Source: Paucimonas lemoignei (lineage in GTDB: Bacteria > Pseudomonadota > Gammaproteobacteria > Pseudomonadales > Pseudomonadaceae). Taken from it: 64,000 nucleotides of DNA. This document shows positions 26,447-39,029 of this stretch, piece after piece (position 1 is the stretch's first letter; each line of letters starts with the position of its first letter). The notes beneath the pieces are model-generated. The model did not search any database and was not told where the DNA came from. It saw only the letters and a list, made by a program, of their open reading frames with translations. The stretch is from contig LS483371.1 in NCBI GenBank assembly GCA_900475325.1, forward strand, positions 5,238,001 through 5,302,000, in the 5' to 3' direction. The translations under genes and the position numbers were made by a program.

Positions 26447-26476
26447 ATCATACATGGCAGAATGGCGGCGTAACAA
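26447..26476 (-). promoter_or_regulatory. Candidate sigma-70 promoter with ~200-nt leader
   Basis: On the minus strand TTGTTA (26476-26471) and TATGAT (26452-26447) are separated by 18 bases. Transcription would start near 26440, leaving a leader of about 200 bases before ATG 26242. The leader can form several hairpins, including one around 26281-26305 and one centred on CCCTTAAGGG at 26331-26340. Read by eye, not scored. Confidence 0.5.
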
Positions 26477-26542
26477 TAGCTGACACCCGACTTTTTTTGT
26501 CTTGTCTATGAGAAATTCCTTATAAACCTGTAGGAACTTTCT

Positions 26543-29500
26543 TTACACATTGTGAGGTAAAGCTTTAGGCTTTTCGGCCGACAGCGCCAGCAAAACATTG
26601 CGCAGGCGGGCTGAAACGGTTGTCCACCCGTGATTACGCAGCCAATTTTCCTGTAAAGCTGTTGAACCACGTTGAAGATTTATATACAGGCCATCGGCCA
26701 TTGATACGCTATCAGTGCCCGGAAGGAACGTGACGGCCTCCGCAACGTCTTCAAAAATCGCCAAAGGCGTGCAGAAAACCGGACGACCGGTACTCAAACC
26801 CCAGCGTACCGCGGCGCTCGACGATTCTTGAGTGTGCTGATAAGGGAACACAATCGCATCCGCGATGCCTAACCACGCCAGCGATTCTTCGTCAGCCAGG
26901 TAGTCAGTTATCAAGGTCACTCGACCGTCCAGATCCGGTTGCGCGATGCGCTGACGGCAGGTTTCAGCCAGCTCGGCGGAGACCGCTACCGGGTACTCGG
27001 CATTCACCAGCAGCAAATGCATCTTCGGGTCTTTCTTGGCGAGCAAAGCGAAGGCTTCGATCAGCTCCGGCATGCCTTTATGGGGCAGCAAGAAACCGTA
27101 GCTGGCGATGACAGTTTTCCCGCTCAGGTTGGCTGCCTGTTGACGCAAACCGGGTGCAGGTGGCGGTGTGTCGATCACGCCGTGGGGGAACATCAGCAGG
27201 TTATCGCGCAAGCCGAAGTCTTTCAGGCGGTTCAAGTCACCCACGCTGTGCACCATCAAACGGGCGCATCCGGCCAGGGATTCCTGCATGTCGCGCAGGG
27301 ATTTGAGCTGTTCGCCGTGTTGCACGTCCGCCGTGGAGTGGAACACCACCAGGGTGCGGATGCCACGACCGTGGGCCCAATCCAGCAGTGAAGCGAAGGC
27401 CTGCAATTCAAAGAACGAGAAGTTGAACTGGATCAGCAGCGTGTCGACGCCAGACAGTTCGACTGCCGCCTTGAGGCGATCCAGGTTGTCCTTATCCCCC
27501 GCCGTCCAGCAACGCAGGATGTTTTCGTCGTCACCGGCGGTGAGCACCGCGTCATCGTTGGCGAAGACCTGGCAGTCCAGACCGAACGCAGGCTCCAGCA
27601 ACTTGGTGCTATAGGTGGCGATCCCGCAGGCGCTGTTCCAGGTGGTGATGCTGCCCAGGCGCGGGACTTTCTTAAGCAGCGGCTGCTGACCGGCTTGAAC
27701 CACCGCATCCACGCTGGCCTTGGCGACTTCGGACCAGGTGAAGCGGCTGCGGATCAGGGCGTCGGCGGCTTCCACGCGAGCGGCAGTCATGCTGGTGAGC
27801 TCGCCTTCGGTATAAGCCTGATGGAATTCACCCAGGATGCGGGCCAGGTCGTCGGCACTCGGCTCGAACCACACGGATGCGGCGCCTTGCAGGTGAGTCT
27901 TGGCCCGCTCGTAGCGATAGTCGATCAGCCAGGCGGTATCCGGGGTACAGAAATCGGTCTGACCGCCCTGCCCTGTCACGATCACCGGCAGGCGATGCAG
28001 CATGGCCTCGGCCAATGGCAAACCAAAGCCTTCGCCACGGGACGGTGCAACCAGAGCATCGGCCATCTTGTACAGCGCGCGCAGGGCGGAGTCCGGCAGG
28101 TCCTGGGAAATCAGCTCCACAGCTGGAGCGTTGGGGAACTCGACGCGCCAATCGGCTAGATCCTGCTCGATGTTGTGATGCGGGTTCGGGAAGGTCTTGA
28201 TAATCAGCACGACCGCGTCATCAGCGGTGAACGCCTGGCCGAAGGCCTTGAGCAGCACGTCCACGCCTTTGCGCGGGAAGCACGAGGACACGTGGAGGAA
28301 TTTCAGGCGTTCGGGCGTGACCTGCGGCATGGCGGGCAGCGCGCTTGGGTCGATGTCGGCGCGCAGGATGTGATCAGCGCCGAGGCCGACGGTCACCAGT
28401 GGCGCGGTCACACCACTGTCTTGCAAGGTGCGGGTCACCCAGCTGGACATGCTAGTGACCAGATGCGCCTGATGGTTGAAGTCATGGCAGTAGCTTTGCG
28501 GCAGGCTCGACTCTTCCCAGCCGTAGCAGGACACCACGTTGAAATCACCCTGCATGTCGGTGACGCGCGGCGGGTACATCAGGCGCAAAACGTTGGTGGC
28601 CGGCAGTTCGGCATGGCGATGCAGCTCGGCGCAGTCCGGATTGGCTTCAAGGAAAGCAGGATCCACCGGGATTGGACCGGGGCCTTCGGTCGCGCGCAAG
28701 GCCACTTTATGGCCGTGCTCGGCAATCGCGCGGCCCAGCTCACGGTTGACCAGCGCCAGGCTGTAGGTGCTGTCGAACGGACCTTCGACGCGGTAATCCA
28801 TGACCGGACGCGGGACGACCTGCGGGAAGCTGAATTGCGGCAGGTTGAGGTCGAACTTGGCGAGGAAGCTGCTCAGGCGGTCGTAAAGGTGCTGATAACC
28901 GAACTCTTGCATACGCTCGACGCCACGGCGGCGCAGGTTGCGGCGCAGGGCCGGGTTTTCCATGACCTGAGTGATGGTCGCCGCGACTTGATGAGGGTCC
29001 GGGCTGTCCAGCAACAGGCCAGCGCTGCCGAGAGTGTGCACGACGTTGCTGTTCGGCGCGTCGTAAGCAATCACCGGCAATTCGTGGGCCATGGCTTCGA
29101 TCAGCGGCATGCCGAAGCCTTCGTGATGGCTGAGGGAAACGAACAGGTCACTGCGGCGGTACAGGGAAGTCAGGGTGTCGTCATCGACCTTGCCGGTCAG
29201 GCTGACGAAATTCTGGATACCCAGCTCGATGATGCGTTCCTGTAGGCGGCTTTTATAGTCCGGCACGGTGAAGCCGCCGACCAGATAAAGCTGCAACGGC
29301 AACTGAGCGCTGCGCAATAGCAATGCGAAGGCGTCGATCAGGCCCAGCTGGTTTTTGTGCGGCATGATTCTGCCGACGTACAGGATGGTGAACGGGCGCG
29401 GGGTGTCGTGACGCTTCACGGCGTGAGGCTGGATGCGCTCAAGGTCCACCAGCAGCGGGATTTCGGTGACGTTTTCGGTGGAATAACCGCGTTGCAGCAG

Positions 29501-29920
29501 TTCCTGCAGGTTTTGCTGGGAGTCGGCGATGCTGCCGGTCAGCCAGTCTTTCCAGGTGTCCACTTGTTCCCAGCCGTGGGCGAGCATGGGCTGGATGGCG
29601 TGATCCGGCGGGAACAGCTCGCCCGGCGTGATGTTGTGGAACACCATGAATTTCTTTTCAGGCAGGTCGCGCAGCCAGGTCTCTACGGGGTTGGCAATGC
29701 CGTGGTGAATCAGCAATGCATCGGCGCTGCCAGGCTTGTAGTCGTCCATGCACAGGACATCACCCGCCATCTGCTCGGTGGGCCGGATGCAGTAAATCTC
29801 CGACTTGACCCCCGCCAGGCGCAGCAGCTTACGGGTCAGCATCATGCCATTGCTGATGCCGTCGCCGGGGCTGACACTGATTGCGAATTGATGGATGGTG
29901 ACCTGTACTTCACTGTGCAT
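26543..29920 (-). CDS. Three-domain GT4-type glycosyltransferase, 1125 residues
   Basis: Three GT-B-like modules are joined in one chain. Module 1 (residues 1-365) has VGRIMPHKNQ and HHEGFGMPLIEAM. Module 2 (about 370-740) has SSCFPRKGVDV and RGEGFGLPLAEAM. Module 3 (about 750-1110) starts GSITTWNSACGIATYS but lacks a clear E-x7-E motif, having QESSSAAVRWG there instead. Module 1 resembles the 12337 protein. Such fusions build O-chains with alternating linkages. The gene lies between gmd and the S-layer-like gene, so a D-rhamnan role is likely. Protein glycosylation is an alternative. AGG precedes the ATG at short distance. Confidence 0.83.
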   Translation of the reverse strand: MHSEVQVTIHQFAISVSPGDGISNGMMLTRKLLRLAGVKSEIYCIRPTEQMAGDVLCMDDYKPGSADALLIHHGIANPVETWLRDLPEKKFMVFHNITPGELFPPDHAIQPMLAHGWEQVDTWKDWLTGSIADSQQNLQELLQRGYSTENVTEIPLLVDLERIQPHAVKRHDTPRPFTILYVGRIMPHKNQLGLIDAFALLLRSAQLPLQLYLVGGFTVPDYKSRLQERIIELGIQNFVSLTGKVDDDTLTSLYRRSDLFVSLSHHEGFGMPLIEAMAHELPVIAYDAPNSNVVHTLGSAGLLLDSPDPHQVAATITQVMENPALRRNLRRRGVERMQEFGYQHLYDRLSSFLAKFDLNLPQFSFPQVVPRPVMDYRVEGPFDSTYSLALVNRELGRAIAEHGHKVALRATEGPGPIPVDPAFLEANPDCAELHRHAELPATNVLRLMYPPRVTDMQGDFNVVSCYGWEESSLPQSYCHDFNHQAHLVTSMSSWVTRTLQDSGVTAPLVTVGLGADHILRADIDPSALPAMPQVTPERLKFLHVSSCFPRKGVDVLLKAFGQAFTADDAVVLIIKTFPNPHHNIEQDLADWRVEFPNAPAVELISQDLPDSALRALYKMADALVAPSRGEGFGLPLAEAMLHRLPVIVTGQGGQTDFCTPDTAWLIDYRYERAKTHLQGAASVWFEPSADDLARILGEFHQAYTEGELTSMTAARVEAADALIRSRFTWSEVAKASVDAVVQAGQQPLLKKVPRLGSITTWNSACGIATYSTKLLEPAFGLDCQVFANDDAVLTAGDDENILRCWTAGDKDNLDRLKAAVELSGVDTLLIQFNFSFFELQAFASLLDWAHGRGIRTLVVFHSTADVQHGEQLKSLRDMQESLAGCARLMVHSVGDLNRLKDFGLRDNLLMFPHGVIDTPPPAPGLRQQAANLSGKTVIASYGFLLPHKGMPELIEAFALLAKKDPKMHLLLVNAEYPVAVSAELAETCRQRIAQPDLDGRVTLITDYLADEESLAWLGIADAIVFPYQHTQESSSAAVRWGLSTGRPVFCTPLAIFEDVAEAVTFLPGTDSVSMADGLYINLQRGSTALQENWLRNHGWTTVSARLRNVLLALSAEKPKALPHNV

Positions 29921-30049
29921 GGGGGACCTGGTAATAAATTGATGAATATAAATTTAAAAAAGACGAGGGCGAATACTAATACAGAGTGGCTCGCGCGGCT
30001 TGTCCGCATTGGGTGTGGAACGTACAAAAAATGAAATGTGTTGAAGCAG

Positions 30050-30800
30050 GGCTTGCTTGCGAAGGGGCCGTGCACCCAATACATATCTGGAAGCTTCACC
30101 ATTGCCTTCGCAAGCAAGCTTGCTCCCACAGGTTCTGGGCTGGTCCGCAGATTCTGTGAATATCCTCAAATCCGTGGGAGCGACCGGGGTGGCGCTCCAC
30201 CTTGCTCGCGAAGGCTGTGTATCTGGCAAGGCAAATGTGCTGAATGTACCGGCCTCTTCGCAAGCAAGCTTGCTCCCACAAGTTCTGTGAGTGTTCTCAA
30301 ACCTGTGGCTGACTCCAAAATCCGTGGCTGACTCCAAATCCGCGGGAGCGACCGGGGTGGCGCTCCACCTTGCTCGCGAAGGCTGTGTATCTGGCAAGGC
30401 AAATGTGCTGAATGTACCGGCCCCTTCGCAAGCAAGCTTGCTCCCACAAGTTCTGTGAGTGTTCTCAAACCTTTGGCTGACTCCAAATCCGTGGGAGCGA
30501 GCTTGCTCGCGAAGGCTGTGTATCTGGCAAGGCAAATGTGCTGAATGTACCGGCCCCTTCGCAAGCAAGCTTGCTCCCACAGGTTCTGGGCTGGTCCGCA
30601 GATTCTGTGAATATCCTCAAATCCGTGGGGGAGCTTGCTCGCGAAGGCTTTGGATCTGGCAAAGCAGATGTGCTGAATGTACCGGCCCCTTCGCAAGCAA
30701 GCTTGCTCCCACAGGTTCTGTGAGTGTTCTCAAATCTGTGGCTGGCTCCAAATCCGTGGCTGACTCCAAATCCGTGGGAGCGACCGGGTGGCGCTCCCAC
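30050..30800. repeat. REPIN array E, ~5 units plus a remnant
   Basis: REP dimers lie at about 30050-30128 (both arms of the AAGCTTGCTT type), 30174-30279, 30342-30447, 30491-30580 and 30624-30712. A single-arm remnant is at 30774-30800. The 30174 and 30342 units are 106 bp because of the hairpin insertion in the left arm. The 30491 unit is the plain 90 bp. Spacers include GTGAGTGTTCTCAAACCT. The gap 29921-30049 holds nothing recognised beyond the glycosyltransferase ribosome site. Confidence 0.92.
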
Positions 30801-30867
30801 AAGTACCAATGAAATCCCAAAGAACTCCACCCTGGCCGCTGCCACTGGTTGATGGTTCAGCACCAAC

Positions 30868-30897
30868 AAAAAAGGCCGCGTTTTCACGCGGCCTTTT
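30868..30897 (-). terminator. Terminator of the T1SS-gmd operon
   Basis: AAAGGCCGCG pairs with CGCGGCCTTT around a six-base loop, 37 bases after the gmd stop codon, with T-rich sequence on the minus strand. It closes the type I secretion-gmd operon. Confidence 0.9.
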
Positions 30898-30933
30898 GGC
30901 TTGCTATATAAGCAGGCAGCTACACAGCGGCAA

Positions 30934-33385
<2,452 letters not shown>

Positions 33386-33389
<4 letters not shown>

Positions 33390-34708
33390 TCCTCGATCAT
33401 CGACTGGGAGATTGCGTTACGCGCCGGCTGCAACAGGTATTCCAACATGGTGCGCTCACCCGTCTTGACCAGCACTTCAGCAGGCATACCCGCCAGCAGT
33501 TTTTTATCACCCAGCTTCTTCGCACCCTCTGCAGTCACGCTTACACGTGCCAGGTAATACGGCATGCCGGTCTTTTCGTTGGTCAGGCGGTCGGCTGAAA
33601 CGCTGGTTACAACACCTTCGATGACAGGGGTTGTTGCGCTGTTGAACGCGCTGAAGCGGATATCGGCATTCTTGCCAATCGCCACTCGGTTGATGTCGTT
33701 AGGCGGAACCTGAGCTTCAACCACCAAATCGGAAACCGAAGGAACGATATCCAGCAAAGGTGTCGCCTGCCGCACTACGCCACCGATGGTATGTACAGTC
33801 ATACCGATAACCATTCCGTCGTCTGGTGCGCGGATAATCACGCGAGTCAGGCGGTCGGCCATGGCAGCAGTACGTTCCTGAAGGTCATAGGCCTTGGTCT
33901 GGACTTCTGACAACTGCTTGGCAACGTCTGAATTGAAGTCTTTGTTGATCTGCAGAATCTGCAACTGAGTTTCGTTGATCTGCAAACGGGTCTTGGTGAT
34001 CGACGATCGCTGGTCGGCAACTTCCGACTTGAGCATGTCTAGCTTGCGCTGCTGCTCCAGCAGGCGCTGCTTGTCGACAAAGCCCTGAGTCAACAGCTCG
34101 CTCAACTCACCGATCTCGCCGGTGTAGGATTTCTGCAGATTGACCTTTGTGCCGATCATGTCATCGGTGCCCTTGATCTGCTGCTGCAGCTGGCCGATTC
34201 GCTCCTGCAGAACTGCAATCTGCCCCAGACGTGCGCCACGTCGGGCATTGAAAACCTGGGTTTCGCCCATTCGGGCTTCGATGCCACGCGGGGTATCGGC
34301 TTCAGTCATGGTGCCGAAGTCGATGGCTGGCAAGTTGTCACGCTCAGCTTCAAGCCGTGCTTCCATCGCCCGAGCAGCAATCAACTGGTTGTGGTTCATG
34401 TCGTACTCGGCACGCAGCTGAGCGTCGTCGAGGATGATCAATGGATCACCCTTCTTGACCATATCGCCGTCGCGGGCGAGTACATCTTTAACGATGCCGC
34501 CTTCGAGGTGCTGAACCGTCTTGCGATAAGTCTGTACGGTCACTACGCCAGGGGCATAAACAGCGCCATCAATAGGCGCAACCGCGGCCCAGGTGCCGAA
34601 AATACCAAATACAACAATCAGGATGGTAAAACCCAGGCGACGCGTTTTGCGGTCAGAGGTTGGCAGATCAGCGAAGTTATCAACTTGATTCTTGGACATA
34701 CTGGTCAT
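33386..34708 (-). CDS. HlyD-family membrane fusion protein of a type I secretion system
   Basis: This is a 440-residue periplasmic adaptor with one N-terminal transmembrane helix (about residues 26-46), a lipoyl half-motif near QHLEGGIVKDVLARDGD, a long helical hairpin (about 140-290) and a C-terminal beta domain. AGGA lies about eight bases before ATG 34708; a second ATG at 34699 is possible, and the open frame to 34828 overlaps the ABC gene. It starts 13 bases after the ABC stop. The layout matches PrtE/RsaE-type adaptors for proteases and S-layer proteins. Confidence 0.9.
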
Positions 34709-34721
34709 CGATATCTTCCTG

Positions 34722-36464
34722 TCAGACGCCGGCAGAAGCCGAAGCGCCTGTTGCCGCGAGAGCGGCTTTCTGTTGAGCAGCAATTTGTTGCTTGTTGAGC
34801 TCTTCCATGACCTGATCACGCGGACCATACATGCTTACGCCACCGGCATTCATGACCAGAATCCGGTCAAGCTGGGAAAGAATGGTGGTGCGGTGGGTAA
34901 TCACGAAGATCGTCGAGCCGGTTTGCTTCAACTCATGGATGGCGGAGGCCAATGCGCGCTCGCCCACTTCGTCGAGGTTGGAGTTGGGCTCATCCAGCAG
35001 AATCAGGCGCGGGGTGCCATAAATGGCACGTGCCAGACCAACGCGCTGGCGCTGACCGCCGGAGAGGTTGACGCCCTCGCTACCAATCACGGTGTCGTAA
35101 CCCTCAGGAAGCAGGAGGATCATTTCGTGGACGCCAGCAGTCTTAGCGGCCTTGACGACCTTATCGGCGTCAACGTCGGCAAAACGCGCGATGTTTTCGC
35201 TGATGCTGCCTTCGAACAGTTCGATATCCTGAGGCAGGTAGCCGATGTAAGGCCCCAGCTGCTCTTTGTCCCAGTTGCTGATGTCGGCGCCGTCCAGTCG
35301 CACGGTGCCGTGCTGCGGTACCCAGACACCCATCAGGGCGCGGGCCAGTGTCGATTTGCCAGACGCGCTCGGGCCGATGATGCCAACCACGGACCCGGCA
35401 GGAACGCCGAAGCTGATCCCGCGCAGGATCGGGGTCTTGCTGCCAGGCGCACCAATAATAAGGTTGTCCACGAGCACATGGCCCTGAGGCGCAGGCAAAG
35501 GCATGCGCTCAGGCTCGGCCTGCAGCTTGTCCATGATGCCGTTGAGACGGTCGTACTGTGAGCGGGCGGCGATAAAGCCTTTCCAGCTACCAATGATCAA
35601 GTCGATAGGGGCCAGTGCGCGACCGAGCAGTACAGAACCTGCGATCACCAGACCGGGGCTGATTTCGTGATTGACTGCCAGGTAGGCACCCAGGCCGAGA
35701 ATCAACGACTGGATCAGCATCCGGAACGTCTTGGATACCGAACTGACGATGCCGCCCTTGTCACTGGCGAAGGACTGGAGCACCAGAACTTTTCTCTGGC
35801 GGTTGCTCCAGCGCTGAATCAGGGTGCTGAGCATGCCCATCGATTCAATGACTTCGGCGTTGCGCAGGTTCTTGGTGGTCTGCAAGGTCGCCGCGATGTT
35901 TTCCTTGTTCGCTTCGCCCAGCGCCTTGCCGGTGCCTTTCTCGTTGAGATAAGCCAGGATCAGCAGGATGATTGCACTGCCGATCGCCACCCAGCCATAC
36001 CAAGGGTGGAACATGAACATCACCGCGATGTAGATCGGTAGCCACGGGGCGTCGAAGAACGCAAAGAGCCCGTTGCCTGTGATGAACTGTCTTAGCCCGG
36101 TCAGGTCATTGAGGGGCTGTGCGGATGCGTCCATACCGCCACTCTCAAGAGCACGCTTGAAGCTGGCGCGGTAGACATCCCGGCTGAGCAGTACGTCAAG
36201 TTTGGTGCTGACGCGGACCATGATTCGCGAGCGGATCCACTCCAGCGAGCCCATGGTGATGACGAGAATAGTCATGATGATCGTCAGCATCACAAGCGTG
36301 GAGATACTCCCGCTCGTGACTACCCGGCCATAAACCTGGAGCATGTAGAAGGTCGGGACGAGCATCAGCGCGTTAACAAATAGGCTGAAAATGCCGACCG
36401 ATATGAAACTGCTCTTACAAGCCTTCAGGGCAGCTTGCAAGCTGTTGTCATGACTACTACGCAT
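34722..36464 (-). CDS. Type I secretion ABC transporter (PrtD/RsaD-like)
   Basis: This protein of about 580 residues joins a six-helix membrane domain to an ATPase: Walker A GPSASGKST near residue 360, signature LSGGQRQRVG and Walker B LILLDEPNSNLD. It lacks the N-terminal C39-like domain of HlyB, as in exporters of RTX proteases and S-layer proteins. Likely substrates are the four DUF4214 proteins in this window, none of them adjacent. ATG 36464 starts the usual MRSS...LKACKSS sequence but has no strong ribosome site. A GTG at 36512 in the same frame is the alternative. Confidence 0.9.
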   Translation of the reverse strand: MRSSHDNSLQAALKACKSSFISVGIFSLFVNALMLVPTFYMLQVYGRVVTSGSISTLVMLTIIMTILVITMGSLEWIRSRIMVRVSTKLDVLLSRDVYRASFKRALESGGMDASAQPLNDLTGLRQFITGNGLFAFFDAPWLPIYIAVMFMFHPWYGWVAIGSAIILLILAYLNEKGTGKALGEANKENIAATLQTTKNLRNAEVIESMGMLSTLIQRWSNRQRKVLVLQSFASDKGGIVSSVSKTFRMLIQSLILGLGAYLAVNHEISPGLVIAGSVLLGRALAPIDLIIGSWKGFIAARSQYDRLNGIMDKLQAEPERMPLPAPQGHVLVDNLIIGAPGSKTPILRGISFGVPAGSVVGIIGPSASGKSTLARALMGVWVPQHGTVRLDGADISNWDKEQLGPYIGYLPQDIELFEGSISENIARFADVDADKVVKAAKTAGVHEMILLLPEGYDTVIGSEGVNLSGGQRQRVGLARAIYGTPRLILLDEPNSNLDEVGERALASAIHELKQTGSTIFVITHRTTILSQLDRILVMNAGGVSMYGPRDQVMEELNKQQIAAQQKAALAATGASASAGV

Positions 36465-36732
36465 ATTCGCAAAACTGCCAAGGGGGTATGGAAAAGCGCG
36501 CGAGTGTATCACTCACCTAACGATGCATAAATGAAAAAGGCTTTAAGTTCCCACGCCGACTGTCCATTTTTCGTACAACACGGGTCGTCGCGCCATGCTT
36601 GCAGATGGCGCACTGTCGAGAGTAAAGTCCCGCGCCTGATTATCCGTTCGGATAAGTCACCATTTCTTCTGCTGCCCAACGTTGTTTTCCAGACGCTGGA
36701 CGACTGTCCCTGAAAGTTACAGCTGGTACCTC
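36465..36732. promoter_or_regulatory. Divergent intergenic region, T1SS operon and WbpZ-like gene
   Basis: These 268 bases should hold the promoters of the leftward secretion-gmd operon and of the rightward glycosyltransferase. No operator or convincing -35/-10 pair could be assigned by eye. It has no REP element, unlike most gaps in this island. Confidence 0.35.
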
Positions 36733-37878
36733 ATGCGCATTTTGCATTTCTTCAAAACCTATTACCCCGACACTACCGGCGGTATCGAGCAGGTGATTTT
36801 CCAGTTGTGCCAAGGCAGCCGAGCGCTGGGGATTGAGGGCGAGGTGCTGACGTTGAGCCCTGACCCCTCCCCTGCCCGCGTGCAGGTGGCGGATCATCAG
36901 GTGACGCGGGTGAAGGAGAACTTCAATCTGGCGTCTACCGGGTTTTCCCTGAGTGTGTTCAAGCAGTTCAAGGAAATGGCCGCCGAGGCGGATCTGGTGC
37001 ATTTCCACTTTCCGTGGCCGCTGATGGACCTGGTGCATTTCGCGACGCGTCATGGTCGGCCGACGGTGCTCAGTTACCACTCGGACATCATCAAGCAGCG
37101 TACGCTGTTGAAGCTCTATACCCCGCTGATGAATCAGTTTCTGGGCAGCATGGACCGCATTCTGGTGGCCTCGCCCAACTATCAGCGCAGCAGCGAAACC
37201 CTCAAGCCATTCGCCGACAAGACCGTCGTCGTGCCTTACGGGTTGAATCAGGCGGAATATCCCACCGTTTCAGAGCAGACCCGCGAGCAATGGCGCCAGC
37301 GGGTACCGGAGAAGTTCTTCCTGTTCGTGGGCGTGCTGCGTTATTACAAGGGCCTGGACAGTTTGCTCAGCGCGCTTGAGGGCGTTGATTATCCGGTGGT
37401 GATCCTCGGCGCTGGCCCGCAGGAACTGGAATTGAAGGCCCAGGCTGAAAAGCTGCAGCTGCGCAATGTGCTGTTCGTTGGCCGCCTGGACGATGAAGAC
37501 AAGGCCTGCCTGCTGCAGATGTGTTACGCGCTGGTATTCCCGTCGCATCTGCGTTCGGAGGCGTTCGGGATTTCGTTGCTGGAAGCGTCGATGTACGGCA
37601 AGCCGATGATCTCCTGCGAGATTGGCACGGGTACGACGTATGTGAACATCCACGAAGAAACCGGCCTGGCTGTACCGCCCAATGCGCCGTTGGCGTTGCG
37701 CGAGGCGATGCGCCGGTTGTGGGATGACCCTGCGTTGACGCAGCGGTTTGGGGCGAATGCCTTGCTGCGGTTCCAGAAACTGTTCACCGCCGACCACATG
37801 TGCGCGACGACTGCACAGGTGTACCGCGAAGTGCTGGGCAACGGCTATGCCCCGGTGCTTTCTTCGCAGAAGCGGTGA
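36733..37878 (+). CDS. wbpZ: GT4 glycosyltransferase, WbpZ-like
   Basis: This 381-residue GT-B enzyme starts MRILHFFKTYYPDTTGGIEQ, which fits what I know of WbpZ, as does the length. WbpZ adds the first D-rhamnose of the A-band polysaccharide onto the lipid-linked primer in P. aeruginosa. The donor side has VGVLRYYKGLD and SEAFGISLLEASMYG (E-x7-E). ATG 36733 opens the family sequence; the frame runs back to 36682 without adding anything conserved. The gene stands alone, divergent from the type I secretion operon. Identification is from memory of the family, not from alignment. Confidence 0.75.
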   Translation: MRILHFFKTYYPDTTGGIEQVIFQLCQGSRALGIEGEVLTLSPDPSPARVQVADHQVTRVKENFNLASTGFSLSVFKQFKEMAAEADLVHFHFPWPLMDLVHFATRHGRPTVLSYHSDIIKQRTLLKLYTPLMNQFLGSMDRILVASPNYQRSSETLKPFADKTVVVPYGLNQAEYPTVSEQTREQWRQRVPEKFFLFVGVLRYYKGLDSLLSALEGVDYPVVILGAGPQELELKAQAEKLQLRNVLFVGRLDDEDKACLLQMCYALVFPSHLRSEAFGISLLEASMYGKPMISCEIGTGTTYVNIHEETGLAVPPNAPLALREAMRRLWDDPALTQRFGANALLRFQKLFTADHMCATTAQVYREVLGNGYAPVLSSQKR

Positions 37879-37926
37879 GCGGCGCAGCGTGGTGAATCAG
37901 GAGAATTTGAATACACCACAGAATCT

Positions 37927-38905
37927 GTGGGAGCAACCGGGGTGGCGCTCCACCTTGCTTGCGAAGGGGCCGGGACATTTAGCACATCTGCTTTGCCAGA
38001 CAGACCGCCTTCGCGAGCAAGCTCGCTCCCACGGATTTGAGCACAACCCAGTATTTGTGGGAGCAAGCTTGCCTGCGAAGGGGCCGGGACATTCGGCACA
38101 TCTGCTTTGCCAGACAGACCGCCTTCGCGAGCAAGCTCGCTCCCACGGATTTGAGTACAACCCAGTATTTGTGGGAGAAAGCTTGCCTGCGAAGGGGCCG
38201 GGACATTCGGCACATCTGCTTGCCAGATACACCGCTTTCGCGAGCAAGCTCGCTCCCACGGATTTGAGCACAACCCAGTATTTGTGGGAGCAAGCTTGCC
38301 TGCGAAGAGGCCGGGACATTCGGCACATCTGCTTGCCAGATACACCGCCTTCGCGAGCAAGCTCGCTCCCACGGATTTGAGTACAACCCAGTATTCGTGG
38401 GAGCAAGCTTGCTTGCGAAGGGGCCGGGACATTTAGCACATCTGCTTGCCAGATACACCGCTTTCGCGAGCAAGCTCGCTCCCACAGGGGGTGTGGATAT
38501 TCACAGAATCTGCGAACCAGCCCAGAACCTGTGGGAGCAAGCTTGCTTGCGAAGGGTCCGGGACATGCTGCACATCTGTTTGCCAGATACACCGCTTTCG
38601 CGAGCAAGCTCGCTCCCACAGGGGGTGTGGATATTCACAGAATCTGCGAACCAGCCCAGAACCTGTGGGAGCAAGCTTGCTTGCGAAGGGTCCGGGACAT
38701 GCTGCACATCTGTTTGCCAGATACGCAGCCTTCGCGAGCAAGCTCGCTCCCACAGGGGGTGTGGATATTCACAGAATCTGCGAACCAGCCCAGAACCTGT
38801 CGGAGCAAGCTTGCTTGCGAAGGGGTCGGTACATTCAGCACATCTAATTGCCAGATACATTGCCTTCGCAAGCAATGTGGAGCGCCACCCCGGTCGCTCC
38901 CACGG
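37927..38905. repeat. REPIN array F, 8 units
   Basis: Eight REP dimers start at 37927, 38057, 38171, 38284, 38397, 38531, 38665 and 38799. Several use a variant left arm with AAGCTTGCCTGCGAAG. Early units are spaced at about 113-114 bp with a short spacer containing GATTTGAG and ACAACCCAGTAT; later ones return to about 134 bp with GGATATTCACAGAATCTGCG. The first and last units carry the hairpin insertion. Confidence 0.93.
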
Positions 38906-38935
38906 ACTCGTGGTACACCACTGAATCTGAGCTGA

Positions 38936-39003
38936 CCGAGGTTACGAAGGCTGCGAACAGCGGTGTGTCAAGCACTCCGCCTTCGCAGCCCTCGTAACCT
39001 CGG
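38936..39003. repeat. Inverted repeat of a different REP-like family
   Basis: CCGAGGTTACGAAGGCTGCG is followed by its near-complement ending at 39003, with a shorter internal hairpin. It ends 26 bases downstream of the cytochrome c stop codon on the minus strand and may also serve as that operon's terminator. Confidence 0.8.
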
Positions 39004-39029
39004 ACAGCTCCTACAACTCGATGTCGCCT

